Source of the DNA: a virus
Length of the DNA: 64,000 nucleotides
Virus record (IMG/VR): IMGVR_UViG_3300042090_001530
Location: 62,001 to 126,000 of that record
Reading direction: 5' to 3' (one strand)
The notes under the pieces were generated by a model that worked only from the letters and a program-made list of their open reading frames with translations, had not been told where the DNA came from and searched no databases. The position numbers were made by a program, and so were the translations under genes. Of this stretch, positions 55,663 through 63,933 are shown in pieces. Positions within the stretch are counted from its first letter, which is position 1; every line of letters begins with the position of its first letter.

Positions 55663-56705
55663 GCAGGCGCATCTGGATCCTCGCGGCGGCCGTCGTGCTC
55701 GCGTGCGCAGCCGGGGGAGCGGGCCTGGCTGCCGACGGGCACGGGCCTGCGGCCCGCACGGTGGCCGCGGCGGGCGCGGCACGCACCAGTGCGGCCTCGA
55801 ACCCGGCGAGACCCTCAGCGTCCGCCGCGGCGCCCGCAGTGCCCGTGAACGCCGCGCCGTACACCGACCCGGCGGGCAAGTACCTGGGTGTCGCGCTCCC
55901 GGCCGGCACTGCGGGTCTCGCCGGGTTCGCCGCCTCGACCGGTGTCCACCCGGACTTGTGGGAGACGTATGCCGGCTGGGGCGAGGCGTTCCCGACGTCG
56001 GATGCCACCTCGGCGTGGTCGCAGGGCGCGATGACCCTTGTGGCGTGGCAGACGGACTCCACGAGCCTCACGTCGATCGCGGACGGCGGTAGCGACGCCT
56101 ACCTTGAGCGGTTCGCCGCCGCGGTCCACGTTTTCGCGCACCCGGTGATGATCGGCATCGACCACGAGATGAACGGCGACTGGTACCCGTGGGGCACGCA
56201 AGCCGTCACCCCGGCCCGGTTCGTCGCGGCCTGGCGGCACATCCACGACATCTTCGTGGCCGCCGGGGACGACAACGTCCTGTGGGTGTGGGCGCCCAAC
56301 GTCGTCAACCCTGTGCCCAACGTCGCCCTTCAGCCGTACTACCCGGGCAACGCGTACGTGGACATCGTCGGGATCACGGGCTACTACACGGGCGAGATCG
56401 GCGAGGACTCGTATGCGGGATTGTTCGGCCGCACCGAAACAATCGTCGAACAATTCTCTGACCGGCCGTTTCTCGCATCCGAGACAGGCGTCGAGCAAGG
56501 TGCAGACAAGGCCGCGTGGGTCAGCAACCTGATCGACGGAGTGAAGGCGGACCCGCAGATGCTCGGGTTCGTGTACTTCGACTTCGGCGCCGCCCAGGGC
56601 AAACGCGCGGACTGGACGCTGCAAGACGACCCGGCCGCGCTCACCGCCTACCGGACCGACGCGGCCACGATCACTGAAGCCGCCATCTCGAACGGAGCGC
56701 GCTGA
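55659..56705 (+). CDS. secreted GH26-like glycoside hydrolase
   Basis: 348 residues, ATGA-coupled to the GT2 gene. Signal peptide at ~1-25 (RRIWILAAAVVLACAAGG), an Ala/Pro linker, then a (beta/alpha)8 domain with IDHEMNGDWYPWG (acid/base E170), VLWVWAPN and FLASETGVEQ (nucleophile E275), the GH26 pattern. GH26 enzymes cut beta-mannan or related glycans. Beside a polysaccharide synthase it may trim or release the product, as hydrolases do in exopolysaccharide operons. Confidence 0.82.
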   Translation: MSRRIWILAAAVVLACAAGGAGLAADGHGPAARTVAAAGAARTSAASNPARPSASAAAPAVPVNAAPYTDPAGKYLGVALPAGTAGLAGFAASTGVHPDLWETYAGWGEAFPTSDATSAWSQGAMTLVAWQTDSTSLTSIADGGSDAYLERFAAAVHVFAHPVMIGIDHEMNGDWYPWGTQAVTPARFVAAWRHIHDIFVAAGDDNVLWVWAPNVVNPVPNVALQPYYPGNAYVDIVGITGYYTGEIGEDSYAGLFGRTETIVEQFSDRPFLASETGVEQGADKAAWVSNLIDGVKADPQMLGFVYFDFGAAQGKRADWTLQDDPAALTAYRTDAATITEAAISNGAR

Positions 56706-58513
56706 TGGTGCAGACCACGCCCGCATTCATGATCGACGGCCCGAGTACGGTCGACCGCGACGACGCGATCCGCCTCGAGGAGAACCCGGACGGCACCCGC
56801 ACGCTCATCGTGTACGTCGCCGACCTGACGGCCGCGCTCGACACTGATCCGGGCCTACTAGGCGTGGCGCTCGACCGCGGCGCGTCGCAGTACCGGCGAC
56901 AGGTGGCGGTGGAGACGATGCTGCCGGACGACGTCCAGGCAGCGTGCACTCTCGCCGAGGACACTGCCCGGCCGGTCCTGGAGATACGGCTGCCACTCGA
57001 CCCCGCGGGCGTCGTAGGCGACGCGGTATTGGGGCGCAGCGTGCTGTCTGGCGCAGTTGCCTTGTCGCACGAGCAGGCCGCGTTCGCGGTCGCGGACCGG
57101 CGCCATCCGCACCACAAGCCGCTGACGGCGCTGCGAGAGGTCGCCGAGGCGCTCTTTCGTGCCCGCTACGGCGCGTCTTCGGCGTTCTACGACTTCACGC
57201 GAGGCGTCTTCGTGGACGAGGACGGCGCGCTAGTGAAGGTGAAGGCCGCGCACGTCGTCGGGCACCTGATCGTCCAAGAGGCGATGATCGCGGCGAACCG
57301 GGCGGTCGCAGAGTGGGCGATCCGCGAGGACGTCCCGATCATGTTCCGTAACCACGCGGCCGCAGTCTCGGCCCCGCCTGCTGCCGTGCACCTCGAAGAC
57401 TTGTCGGCCGCGCTGCGCAGCGACGACCCCGCAGAACTGGCGACGTGGTTGGCGCGGGCCGAACTCACCGGACGCCGGGCCCGGTACGACGCGTACCCGC
57501 GTGAGCATCACGGGCTCGGCATCCCCGCCTACTGCCACAGTACGAGCCCGCTGCGCCGGGCCGCGGACCTGATCACGCAGCGTTCGATCGTCGCCCGCTT
57601 GGACGGGCGGGCGGCGCCGTTCACGGTGGAGGATGTCGCCGGGTTCTCCGAGCGGCTCACGGTCGTGATCGCGGAGGCGAAGTCGGCGAGCAGCACGGCC
57701 AGTCGGGAACGCGCGCACGAGCAGGCGCGGCAGATCCTGGACCAGGGCGCCGACTATTCGAGGATGAGCGCGGCCCGGTTCTTCGCGCTCGTCAAGCGCG
57801 CGACGAAGGAAGGCATCGCGTCGCCCGGGTTCCTGACCGAGGTCACCCGCCGCGCCGACACTGACATGTTCGAACTGCGCGACCTCTACCACCTGATCCT
57901 GCTGCCGACCGGCACCGAGTGGCTGGCAGCGAAGTCGGCGTGCCTCGCTCAGGTGTCGCGGCATCCGGAGCACGCGGTGAGCCTCGTGGCGATGTGGGCT
58001 CAGACCAGAGGCGTCGAACAGCCCGCGTACTCGCATTCGGCGGCCGGCCCGTCGCATCGACCGGCGTTCACCGCGAGCGGTGCCGTGGCCGGCCGTGACG
58101 GGGTGCAGGTCTCGGGTGCGGCCCGGACCGCGGCCTCGAAGGGGTCCGCGCAAGCCCAAGCAGCGCTCAGTCTGCTCGCCGCACTCGCTGGCGTCCCTGA
58201 CTGCTCGACGGATGCAGCCATCCCGATCGAACCGGCATCCGAGCCGAAGCAGCCGACGCTCACGGGCGATCCGCTCCGGGCGTTGAATCACGCGCGCAAT
58301 ACCGGGCTGCTCTCGCGTGTGGAGTGGGTGGTCCAGCAAGGTGCAGCGGCGGACGGCCAGCCGCTGTTCGACGCACACCTCACCGCGCAGCGCCGCCCAG
58401 GCGCGGCGGTCGAGGGCCGGGGCCGCGCGGCAACGAAGAAGGCGGCGAAGGCTGCCGCTGCGGCCGACCTCGTGGACCGCCTGAAGACGACCGCCTCGAA
58501 TGGAGCGAACTGA
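56705..58513 (+). CDS. RNase II/R-type nuclease with C-terminal dsRNA-binding domain
   Basis: 602 residues, one-base overlap with the GH26 gene. RNB catalytic elements: D11 and VDRDDAI (D17, D19, D20) near the start, VYVAD, YDFT...VDEDGALVKVKAAHVVGHLIVQEAMIAANRAVAE, IMFRNHAA and YCHSTSPLRRAADLITQRS. It lacks the cold-shock and S1 domains of full RNase R. The last ~80 residues (LRALNHARNTGLLSRVEWVV...GQPLFDAHL...GRAATKKAAKAAAAADLV) match a dsRBD. It would degrade RNA 3'-5', perhaps guided to double-stranded RNA. Confidence 0.82.
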   Translation: MVQTTPAFMIDGPSTVDRDDAIRLEENPDGTRTLIVYVADLTAALDTDPGLLGVALDRGASQYRRQVAVETMLPDDVQAACTLAEDTARPVLEIRLPLDPAGVVGDAVLGRSVLSGAVALSHEQAAFAVADRRHPHHKPLTALREVAEALFRARYGASSAFYDFTRGVFVDEDGALVKVKAAHVVGHLIVQEAMIAANRAVAEWAIREDVPIMFRNHAAAVSAPPAAVHLEDLSAALRSDDPAELATWLARAELTGRRARYDAYPREHHGLGIPAYCHSTSPLRRAADLITQRSIVARLDGRAAPFTVEDVAGFSERLTVVIAEAKSASSTASRERAHEQARQILDQGADYSRMSAARFFALVKRATKEGIASPGFLTEVTRRADTDMFELRDLYHLILLPTGTEWLAAKSACLAQVSRHPEHAVSLVAMWAQTRGVEQPAYSHSAAGPSHRPAFTASGAVAGRDGVQVSGAARTAASKGSAQAQAALSLLAALAGVPDCSTDAAIPIEPASEPKQPTLTGDPLRALNHARNTGLLSRVEWVVQQGAAADGQPLFDAHLTAQRRPGAAVEGRGRAATKKAAKAAAAADLVDRLKTTASNGAN

Positions 58514-59016
58514 TGCCCGAGACCACGATCACTACCGCCGTGGAGGCCGTGTCCGAGCGGCTTCGCACGGAGATCACCGCCGCATTGACTGCTGTCCTCG
58601 CGCAGTGGGACGAGCGGGAGGTGGACGCGACGAAACGCGCCGGATTCCTGCTCGGCGACTTCACCGAAGCAATGCTCGACGTGTTCGAGTCCAAGACGGC
58701 CGAGCAGTACGGCGTGGACATCGCCGGGCAGACCAGGCTGCGGGAACTCGCGTACCGCGACGGCACGCTCCATATGGAGCTCGACGCGGCCCACGAGATC
58801 ATGATCGCGCTTGTCGCAGCAGCGCGCACGATTCTCGGCGACGCTCAGAACTACGTGGAGATGGAGTTGAAGTCCGCGGAGTCGCTGGACCGGTTCGTAC
58901 TGACGATTCAGCGGGCCGGGAAGTTGACGCCGCATGAGGCGCGGTTGAAGGCGGAGGCCGAGCGTGACGCGCTGCGGGCTGAACTCGATGCGCTGAAGGC
59001 GGCGAGCAATGCTTGA
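58513..59016 (+). CDS. helical hypothetical protein
   Basis: 167 residues, TGATG-coupled to the RNase. Helical with a C-terminal coiled coil (EARLKAEAERDALRAELDAL). May work with the nuclease by coupling; unknown. Confidence 0.5.
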   Translation: MPETTITTAVEAVSERLRTEITAALTAVLAQWDEREVDATKRAGFLLGDFTEAMLDVFESKTAEQYGVDIAGQTRLRELAYRDGTLHMELDAAHEIMIALVAAARTILGDAQNYVEMELKSAESLDRFVLTIQRAGKLTPHEARLKAEAERDALRAELDALKAASNA

Positions 59017-59404
59017 GCAGCCCGGCACGCTCGGCCCGTCCGACGAGCCCCAACGCTCCGGCGCCATCGTCGCCGTCAACTATGGCGACTACCGCTCCCA
59101 GCAGCTATTCGTCCGCAGTGGCGCGAACATCGGGAATTGGTACTGCCTCGGTGGCGAGTTCGGACGCCCGAAGCCGTGGGACGACCCGCGCACCGATATG
59201 GAGAAGGTGCTCCACCGCCGGGACGTTCCCGCGCCTGCTCCGGGGCCGGGCGAGATAGTGCGCCACCCGACATGGCGGGACGTGCTCGCGCGTGGCCCGG
59301 TGACGTTGCTGTCGGCGGGCGAGCAGGACACGTACGCGACTGGGTGGGCGAACGGGCGGCGACGCATGCTCGAGCAGATGGAGGAGTTGAGCGACGATGC
59401 CTGA
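59009..59404 (+). CDS. hypothetical protein
   Basis: 131 residues. NYGDYRSQQLFVRSGANIGNWYCLGGEFGRP then a helical end (YATGWANGRRRMLEQMEEL). The end matches a recurrent phage motif (YxxGWxxGRxxxLxxxxEL). 8-bp overlaps with both neighbours. Confidence 0.5.
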   Translation: MLEQPGTLGPSDEPQRSGAIVAVNYGDYRSQQLFVRSGANIGNWYCLGGEFGRPKPWDDPRTDMEKVLHRRDVPAPAPGPGEIVRHPTWRDVLARGPVTLLSAGEQDTYATGWANGRRRMLEQMEELSDDA

Positions 59405-59759
59405 GCCGCTGATCCGCAAGCGCACACACGCCGAGATCCTCGCGCACATGGCCGAGCGGCTTCGCGAGCAGCCTGACGCTACGGCGCTACTAGCGCACAG
59501 CCTCACGCTCGACATGCTGGCGCAGGAGCTCGCGGCCGAGTCCGAGCCGCCGCGGATCGAGTGGGCGAACAGGTCGTGCCGGTTTGAACGCGATGGCCAG
59601 CCCGAGATCGCGTCAGCCGGTCCACTAGCGGAAGGCGGCGGTGAGCCGCTCGCCCGGCGCCGCATGGAGTTCCCGTGGTTCACGGCGGTGTTGCAGCGCA
59701 CGGTCACGTTCGGGCCGTGGGTTGAGGCGCCGCACGGGACGGGGGCGAACGATGTCTGA
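59397..59759 (+). CDS. hypothetical protein
   Basis: 120 residues. Helical N-terminus (THAEILAHMAERLREQPDATALLAHSLTL...QELA). Unknown. 8-bp overlap with the next gene. Confidence 0.5.
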   Translation: MPEPLIRKRTHAEILAHMAERLREQPDATALLAHSLTLDMLAQELAAESEPPRIEWANRSCRFERDGQPEIASAGPLAEGGGEPLARRRMEFPWFTAVLQRTVTFGPWVEAPHGTGANDV

Positions 59760-59976
59760 CCGGAATCTGATCACGACTTGCCCGGCGTGCGGTCACCACA
59801 CGAGCGCTGCGATTGCGGGACGCTGCACAGCCATCGTCCCCGGGCCGACGGACGGGCCGATGATCCAGGTCTGCGGGTGTAACTGCTACAAGGCGCTGAC
59901 CGGTAAGGACATGCACGAGGAGTTCGCGGAACTCATGTGGGGCAAGCCCAGCGCGACGGAGGACTCCGATGCTTGA
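59752..59976 (+). CDS. small zinc-binding protein
   Basis: 74 residues with CPACGHH and CGCNCY: probable zinc ribbon. 8-bp overlap with the DUF1643-like gene. Confidence 0.55.
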   Translation: MSDRNLITTCPACGHHTSAAIAGRCTAIVPGPTDGPMIQVCGCNCYKALTGKDMHEEFAELMWGKPSATEDSDA

Positions 59977-60493
59977 GCAACTCACGCTGGACCCGGACCC
60001 GGACCCGGACGCGTTCGCCCCGACCCGATCCGCAGTCATCTCCGAGGACGGCCTGTACCGCTACCGCCTGGACCGGCGGTGGGCTGACAGTCCGTCGATC
60101 GTGTGGCTGATGCTGAACCCGTCAACCGCTGACGCGGAGGCGGAAGACGCCACCAGCAGGCGTGTGCAGGCGTTCTCTCGCGCTTGGGGTTTCGGCGCGC
60201 TGACGATCGTCAACCTCTACGCATACCGCGCCACAGATCCGCACGCGCTCTGGCTCGCAGCCGATCCGGTCGGGCAGGAGAACGACGCCTACCTGGCCGA
60301 GGCCTGCGCCCAGTCCGATGTGATCGCGGCGTGGGGTGCGAACGCCCGGCCGGACCGGATCGCTGAGGTGCTCGCGCTGCCCGGCATGGCCCGTGTGCAG
60401 GCGCTAGAGGTGACGAAGGCCGGTCAGCCGCGGCATCCGCTGTACCTGCGCGGCGACCTGACCCCGCAACCATGGGAGAACCCGAATGTCTGA
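59969..60493 (+). CDS. DUF1643 family protein
   Basis: 174 residues. YRYRLDRRW....SIVWLMLNPSTADAEAEDATSRRVQAFSRAWGFGALTIVNLYAYRATDP and HPLYLRGDLTPQPW are the full DUF1643 signature. Found in bacteria and phages; function unestablished. The N-terminus has a (DP)4 run. Confidence 0.88.
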   Translation: MLEQLTLDPDPDPDAFAPTRSAVISEDGLYRYRLDRRWADSPSIVWLMLNPSTADAEAEDATSRRVQAFSRAWGFGALTIVNLYAYRATDPHALWLAADPVGQENDAYLAEACAQSDVIAAWGANARPDRIAEVLALPGMARVQALEVTKAGQPRHPLYLRGDLTPQPWENPNV

Positions 60494-60782
60494 CGACCTG
60501 CCCAGCCCGTCACTGGGCGAACTACGGGCGGCGGGCGCGAACCTGATGGCTGCGCATCTCGCCGCGAGCATGGTCCCGAACGCACTCAAAGCCGCAGTCG
60601 AGCGCGACGACTACTTCTGCCGCGCCCACACTCTCGGCTTCGGCCGGGCCGCCGCTGAGCGCATCCTCGCGCCGATCGTCGAGGACCGGCTGGCCAAGGG
60701 CCTGTCGCACTACGGTCCGGTTGTGTATCGCCTGGCGATGGACCGGATCTACGCTGAGATCTCGGGGGTCGGCGATGCGTAG
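60486..60782 (+). CDS. hypothetical helical protein
   Basis: 98 residues, overlaps its neighbours by 8 bp each. Helical (LGELRAAGANLMAAHLAASM; AAAERILAPIVEDRLAKGL). Unknown. Confidence 0.5.
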   Translation: MSDDLPSPSLGELRAAGANLMAAHLAASMVPNALKAAVERDDYFCRAHTLGFGRAAAERILAPIVEDRLAKGLSHYGPVVYRLAMDRIYAEISGVGDA

Positions 60783-60984
60783 CCGGTTCGTTCGGTCCGC
60801 GACTCGCAGCGGCTGGCGGGGTGTCGCCTTGCTGGGACTGCTGCCTATGTCGCTCGCGGCGTTCTTCATCGCACTGTGCGCTCACGGCGTGGTGCAGTCT
60901 GTCGCGGGCGACGCGTATTGCGTCGTGGCAGGGCTGATTCTCCTACTGGCGTTCCAGATCTCGTTTGGGCGCCGGAATGGCTGA
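60775..60984 (+). CDS. small two-helix membrane protein
   Basis: 69 residues. TM helices at ~16-38 and ~44-62, basic start. Unknown. Confidence 0.5.
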   Translation: MRSRFVRSATRSGWRGVALLGLLPMSLAAFFIALCAHGVVQSVAGDAYCVVAGLILLLAFQISFGRRNG

Positions 60985-61327
60985 GCCCCGTGATGAGTGC
61001 CGCGAGGTGACGCTGCCGTCCGGCGAGCCGGTCCGGTACCGCGGCTCCGGCGAGTTGAGCCCGGAGGCTGTCGCAGCGCTGGGCGAGCTCGTGGACGCGG
61101 CCCGCGCCTGGCATGCGGCCGAGCATCCCGAGGATCCCGCCGCCACGGCCCTGTGGCGGCGCCTGCGGGCCGTAGCCGACGCGCGCGGCCTGCTGATGCG
61201 GGAGGTCGCCCACGAGTGCGGCGTGCGGCCGTCGGTGGTGACGCGGATCGCGCAGGGCTACATGCCCGACGGGCACAACCTAGCGGCGATCGAACGCTGG
61301 CTCACTTCCGGAGGCACTGATGCTTGA
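60977..61327 (+). CDS. HTH protein
   Basis: 116 residues. The C-terminal half (LWRRLRAVADARGLLMREVAHECGVRPSVVTRIAQGYMPDGHNLAAIERWL) is an XRE-like HTH. Probable late-early regulator. Confidence 0.65.
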   Translation: MAEPRDECREVTLPSGEPVRYRGSGELSPEAVAALGELVDAARAWHAAEHPEDPAATALWRRLRAVADARGLLMREVAHECGVRPSVVTRIAQGYMPDGHNLAAIERWLTSGGTDA

Positions 61328-61490
61328 CCGCCTGCTGCGCCGCGGGTTCTGGGTCCGCTGCCAGCATCACTCGCAACGCTGGCCGCACTGGCGGTCCTGC
61401 CTGCGCGGGCAGTCGTACGACCACTTCTGCTTGGACCACAACGGCAGTTGCTTCAACGGCAGTTGCCACTATCCGAAGGGGGCTCGCTAA
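61320..61490 (+). CDS. small Cys/His/Trp-rich protein (56 residues)
   Basis: ATGA-type overlap with the HTH gene and TAATG overlap with the HNH gene. Contains VRCQHHSQRWPHWRSC and HFCLDHNGSCFNGSC: four Cys and several His, suggesting metal binding. Confidence 0.5.
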   Translation: MLDRLLRRGFWVRCQHHSQRWPHWRSCLRGQSYDHFCLDHNGSCFNGSCHYPKGAR

Positions 61491-62332
61491 TGCCTGCACG
61501 TCGGACGCTCTTCGTCGATCCCGGCCAGAAGTTCGGACGCGGAACCGTTATCGACCCCGAGGTCAAGGTGGGGCCATCAGGGCAGCAGCGCGGCGCGCGG
61601 CTCGAATGCGAGTGTGGCAATGAGTACTCGGCAAGCCTCAAGTACCTGCTCAACGGCAATACGCAGTCCTGCGGCTGCTTGAGGCGAGGAGTTGTGCAGC
61701 CGGAACTCGACATGGGCGCCCGGCACGGCAGCCTCACCTTCACTGGCGGAACCCGCTACGAGAAGCGGTTCTGGATCCTGGAGTGCACGTGTGACTGCGG
61801 AAACCAGGCTGATGTCCGCTTCGATCGCTGGGGCAAAAACGGCTATTGCACCGAGTGTGCCGCCGTGGCCCGCGGGGCGGCACGCACGGATCACGGACTC
61901 TCGAGGACTGGGGCCTACTCGTCGTGGTGCGCCATGATCGACCGATGCACTCGCCCGAACGCCACGGGCTGGGAGTACTACGGCGGGCGCGGCATCACCG
62001 TGTGCCAGCGGTGGCTTGAGGACGTTCGGAACTTCGTTGCCGATATGGGCGAGCGCCCCGAGGGCACGTCGATCGATCGCATCGACGTCAACGGAAATTA
62101 TGAGCCGGGGAACTGTCGGTGGGCGACCGTGCTCGAGCAGAACAACAACAAGCGGCCGCCGCGGCGCGCGAGGACGTGCCGGCGGGGGTTGCACCCTCGG
62201 ACGCCGGAGAACCTGTACCGCAACCGGACCACTGGCACGTATACGTGCAAGCCGTGCGCCAAGAAGCGGGCGGCGGACAGTTACCTGCGGCTGAAGGCTG
62301 AGCCGCAGCTCGACGCGCCCGCGAAGAAGTAG
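61490..62332 (+). CDS. HNH-type phage/homing endonuclease-like protein
   Basis: 280 residues. The N-terminal Cys-rich repeats (LECECGNEYSASLKYLLNGNTQSCGCL; LECTCDCGNQADVRFDRW) resemble those before AP2/HNH homing proteins. The C-terminal core WCAMIDRCTRPNATGWEYYGG, RGITVCQRWL, GTSIDRIDVNGNYEPGNCRWAT and EQNNNKRPPR is the common phage HNH-like motif. It may be a mobile-gene nuclease, though it interrupts no visible gene. Confidence 0.75.
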   Translation: MPARRTLFVDPGQKFGRGTVIDPEVKVGPSGQQRGARLECECGNEYSASLKYLLNGNTQSCGCLRRGVVQPELDMGARHGSLTFTGGTRYEKRFWILECTCDCGNQADVRFDRWGKNGYCTECAAVARGAARTDHGLSRTGAYSSWCAMIDRCTRPNATGWEYYGGRGITVCQRWLEDVRNFVADMGERPEGTSIDRIDVNGNYEPGNCRWATVLEQNNNKRPPRRARTCRRGLHPRTPENLYRNRTTGTYTCKPCAKKRAADSYLRLKAEPQLDAPAKK

Positions 62333-62371
62333 CTGCTTCACCCATCCTCGCCGTCAATCAAGGAGAACTTT

Positions 62372-62611
62372 ATGCGCCACCACTGCCCGACCTGCGGCCA
62401 TCGCCTGACGGGCTTCGGCTACCGCTGCGGCTGCGGCCACGTCTGGACCGAGGAGCGCTTCGACGACTTCGGTTTCGACGTCACGGACGGTGATTTCGTC
62501 GAGAACCTCGGGGGCGGGATCGGCTTCGACGTGCGGACCGGTCAACTCGAGGAGGAGATCGCGCCGGGGATCGACGTGCCGTTGGGTGACATGTTCGGCG
62601 GCGGCTGGTAA
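62372..62611 (+). CDS. small zinc-ribbon protein
   Basis: 79 residues. HHCPTCGHRL and YRCGCGHVW form one zinc ribbon; the rest is acidic and Gly-rich (FGFDVTDGDFVENLGGG). AAGGAG upstream. Confidence 0.6.
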   Translation: MRHHCPTCGHRLTGFGYRCGCGHVWTEERFDDFGFDVTDGDFVENLGGGIGFDVRTGQLEEEIAPGIDVPLGDMFGGGW

Positions 62612-62662
62612 GGGTCGAGCGCGGCGCCGCCCCGACGCGGGCAGCGATCGGGGCGGCGGATC

Positions 62663-62676
62663 CGTTGTCGACAACG
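62663..62676. promoter_or_regulatory. 14-bp perfect palindrome
   Basis: CGTTGTCGACAACG in the 179-bp gap between 62612 and 62790, which holds no other feature I can support. Candidate operator for the gene at 62791. Confidence 0.4.
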
Positions 62677-62790
62677 GGCTGCGGCTGGCCGGCAGGGGGG
62701 AGTGCCGGACCAGCGATTCCAGCGTACCTCTGGGCAACGATTCGCGCCGGTTTTCCGTCACGGCCGCCCCCGGTGGGGTACAACGTATGG

Positions 62791-62994
62791 GTGGAAACTG
62801 TGCTGTCGCCTGAGCTTGCGTCAGACCTGGTTGCCGCCTGTGCTGCGCGAAACGTGATCCACTTCGACATCTGTACCGTCTACGACGCGGAGAACCCGGA
62901 GTTCGGGTGCTCGTGCGGGATCCCGCGGCTGCTCGCCGAGTTGAAGGCCGCGCTCCTCGGCGACCTCGAGCCGGTGCCGGCGCGTCGGGCTTGA
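62791..62994 (+). CDS. small hypothetical protein
   Basis: About 67 residues from GTG 62791 (GTG 62773 is an alternative). VIHFDICTVYDAENPEFGCSCGIPRLLAELKAALL; one Cys pair. Unknown. Confidence 0.45.
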   Translation: METVLSPELASDLVAACAARNVIHFDICTVYDAENPEFGCSCGIPRLLAELKAALLGDLEPVPARRA

Positions 62995-63073
62995 ACGGCG
63001 AACAATTGGCGCACAACGTCTGTCCGCGACGGCGCGTGGCCGTTCTAGGCCTATCCTGGTCTCGGGTACGAGC

Positions 63074-63088
63074 GGACCGCTGCGGTCC
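63074..63088. terminator. small hairpin in the 63.0-63.2 kb gap
   Basis: GGACCG-CTG-CGGTCC forms a perfect 6-bp stem in the ~190-bp gap. It may be a weak terminator or operator; TATCCT at ~63053 could be a -10. Nothing else is visible there. Confidence 0.35.
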
Positions 63089-63186
63089 CGTCGGCTGGCG
63101 GGGCCGCTGCTATGCCAGGTGGCCTAGTTACGGGTCGGCTGGGCGAACGCCGTGTAGTGCGACCGGCGCTGCGGGACACTGGCGAC

Positions 63187-63933
63187 ATGTCGTTGAAGCA
63201 GGCGCTCGCCGCGAATCGTTGGATTCCTCGGCTGCTGGCGGTCGTGACGGTGTCGGCGTTGAACTTTGCGTGGGTGGTCGTGGCGCATGAGCCACGGAGC
63301 GTGGGGCTGCCGCCGTCGCTGGGCCTGGACGGTTTGGGCGCGTGGTGCGTCGTGATGTCGGTGCGTACGGGGCTGGCTCAGGCCGGCGTGCGATTGGCGG
63401 CTGAGGCTACGGAGTCTGTCGAGTTGCGCACCCCGCGTGTCCCGGACGCCGGCCCGGATCAGTGCCCGGTATGCGGCGGCTTCGGCCTAGACGCGCTCGC
63501 TGCCGACGACCAGTTCATGGAGCGTGGCCCGGACCGGGCGAAGGTCGTGACGTACGGGCCACGGCGGGCGCACTGGGACTGCGCCGAAGTCGTGCCGTAT
63601 AAGCCGGTCACTGCGGTCGAGTTGCGGGCCGAGGCCCACAGGGCCGAACATGTCGGCCAATTCCACCCCGACTGCTTCGAGTGTCTGCATAGCGAAGAAC
63701 CTTGGCGCCAGGCCGCAGCGCGGGAACACGCAGTGTCGCAGGCCCAGGCTCGCGAACGGGCGCGCGAGCGGCGGCGCCAATCGGATGCGGCGTTCGCCGC
63801 TTCAGTGCGGCCCCCAGCGACGAGCGAGCACTCTCTTGACGAGATGGAGTTGCGCGCCGCCGCGAACGCCGCGTGGTGCGAGGAGCAGTCAGCGCGGATG
63901 GTCGAGGAGACGCGGCGGAGGTGGACGTCCTGA
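63187..63933 (+). CDS. membrane-anchored zinc protein
   Basis: 248 residues from ATG 63187. Two hydrophobic segments (~14-34 and ~47-66), then DQCPVCGGFGLDAL, HWDCAEV and a HxDCFECL motif for zinc. The C-terminal helix is rich in Ala/Arg/Gln. Unknown. Confidence 0.6.
   Translation: MSLKQALAANRWIPRLLAVVTVSALNFAWVVVAHEPRSVGLPPSLGLDGLGAWCVVMSVRTGLAQAGVRLAAEATESVELRTPRVPDAGPDQCPVCGGFGLDALAADDQFMERGPDRAKVVTYGPRRAHWDCAEVVPYKPVTAVELRAEAHRAEHVGQFHPDCFECLHSEEPWRQAAAREHAVSQAQARERARERRRQSDAAFAASVRPPATSEHSLDEMELRAAANAAWCEEQSARMVEETRRRWTS

Noticed and set aside
59985-60010. The (GGACCC)n run as a regulatory repeat
   Set aside because: It simply encodes the DPDPDPD stretch at the start of the DUF1643 protein.
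61490-62332. A group I intron carrying the HNH gene
   Set aside because: Both flanking genes are complete and overlap it normally, with no split gene or intron-like structure seen.
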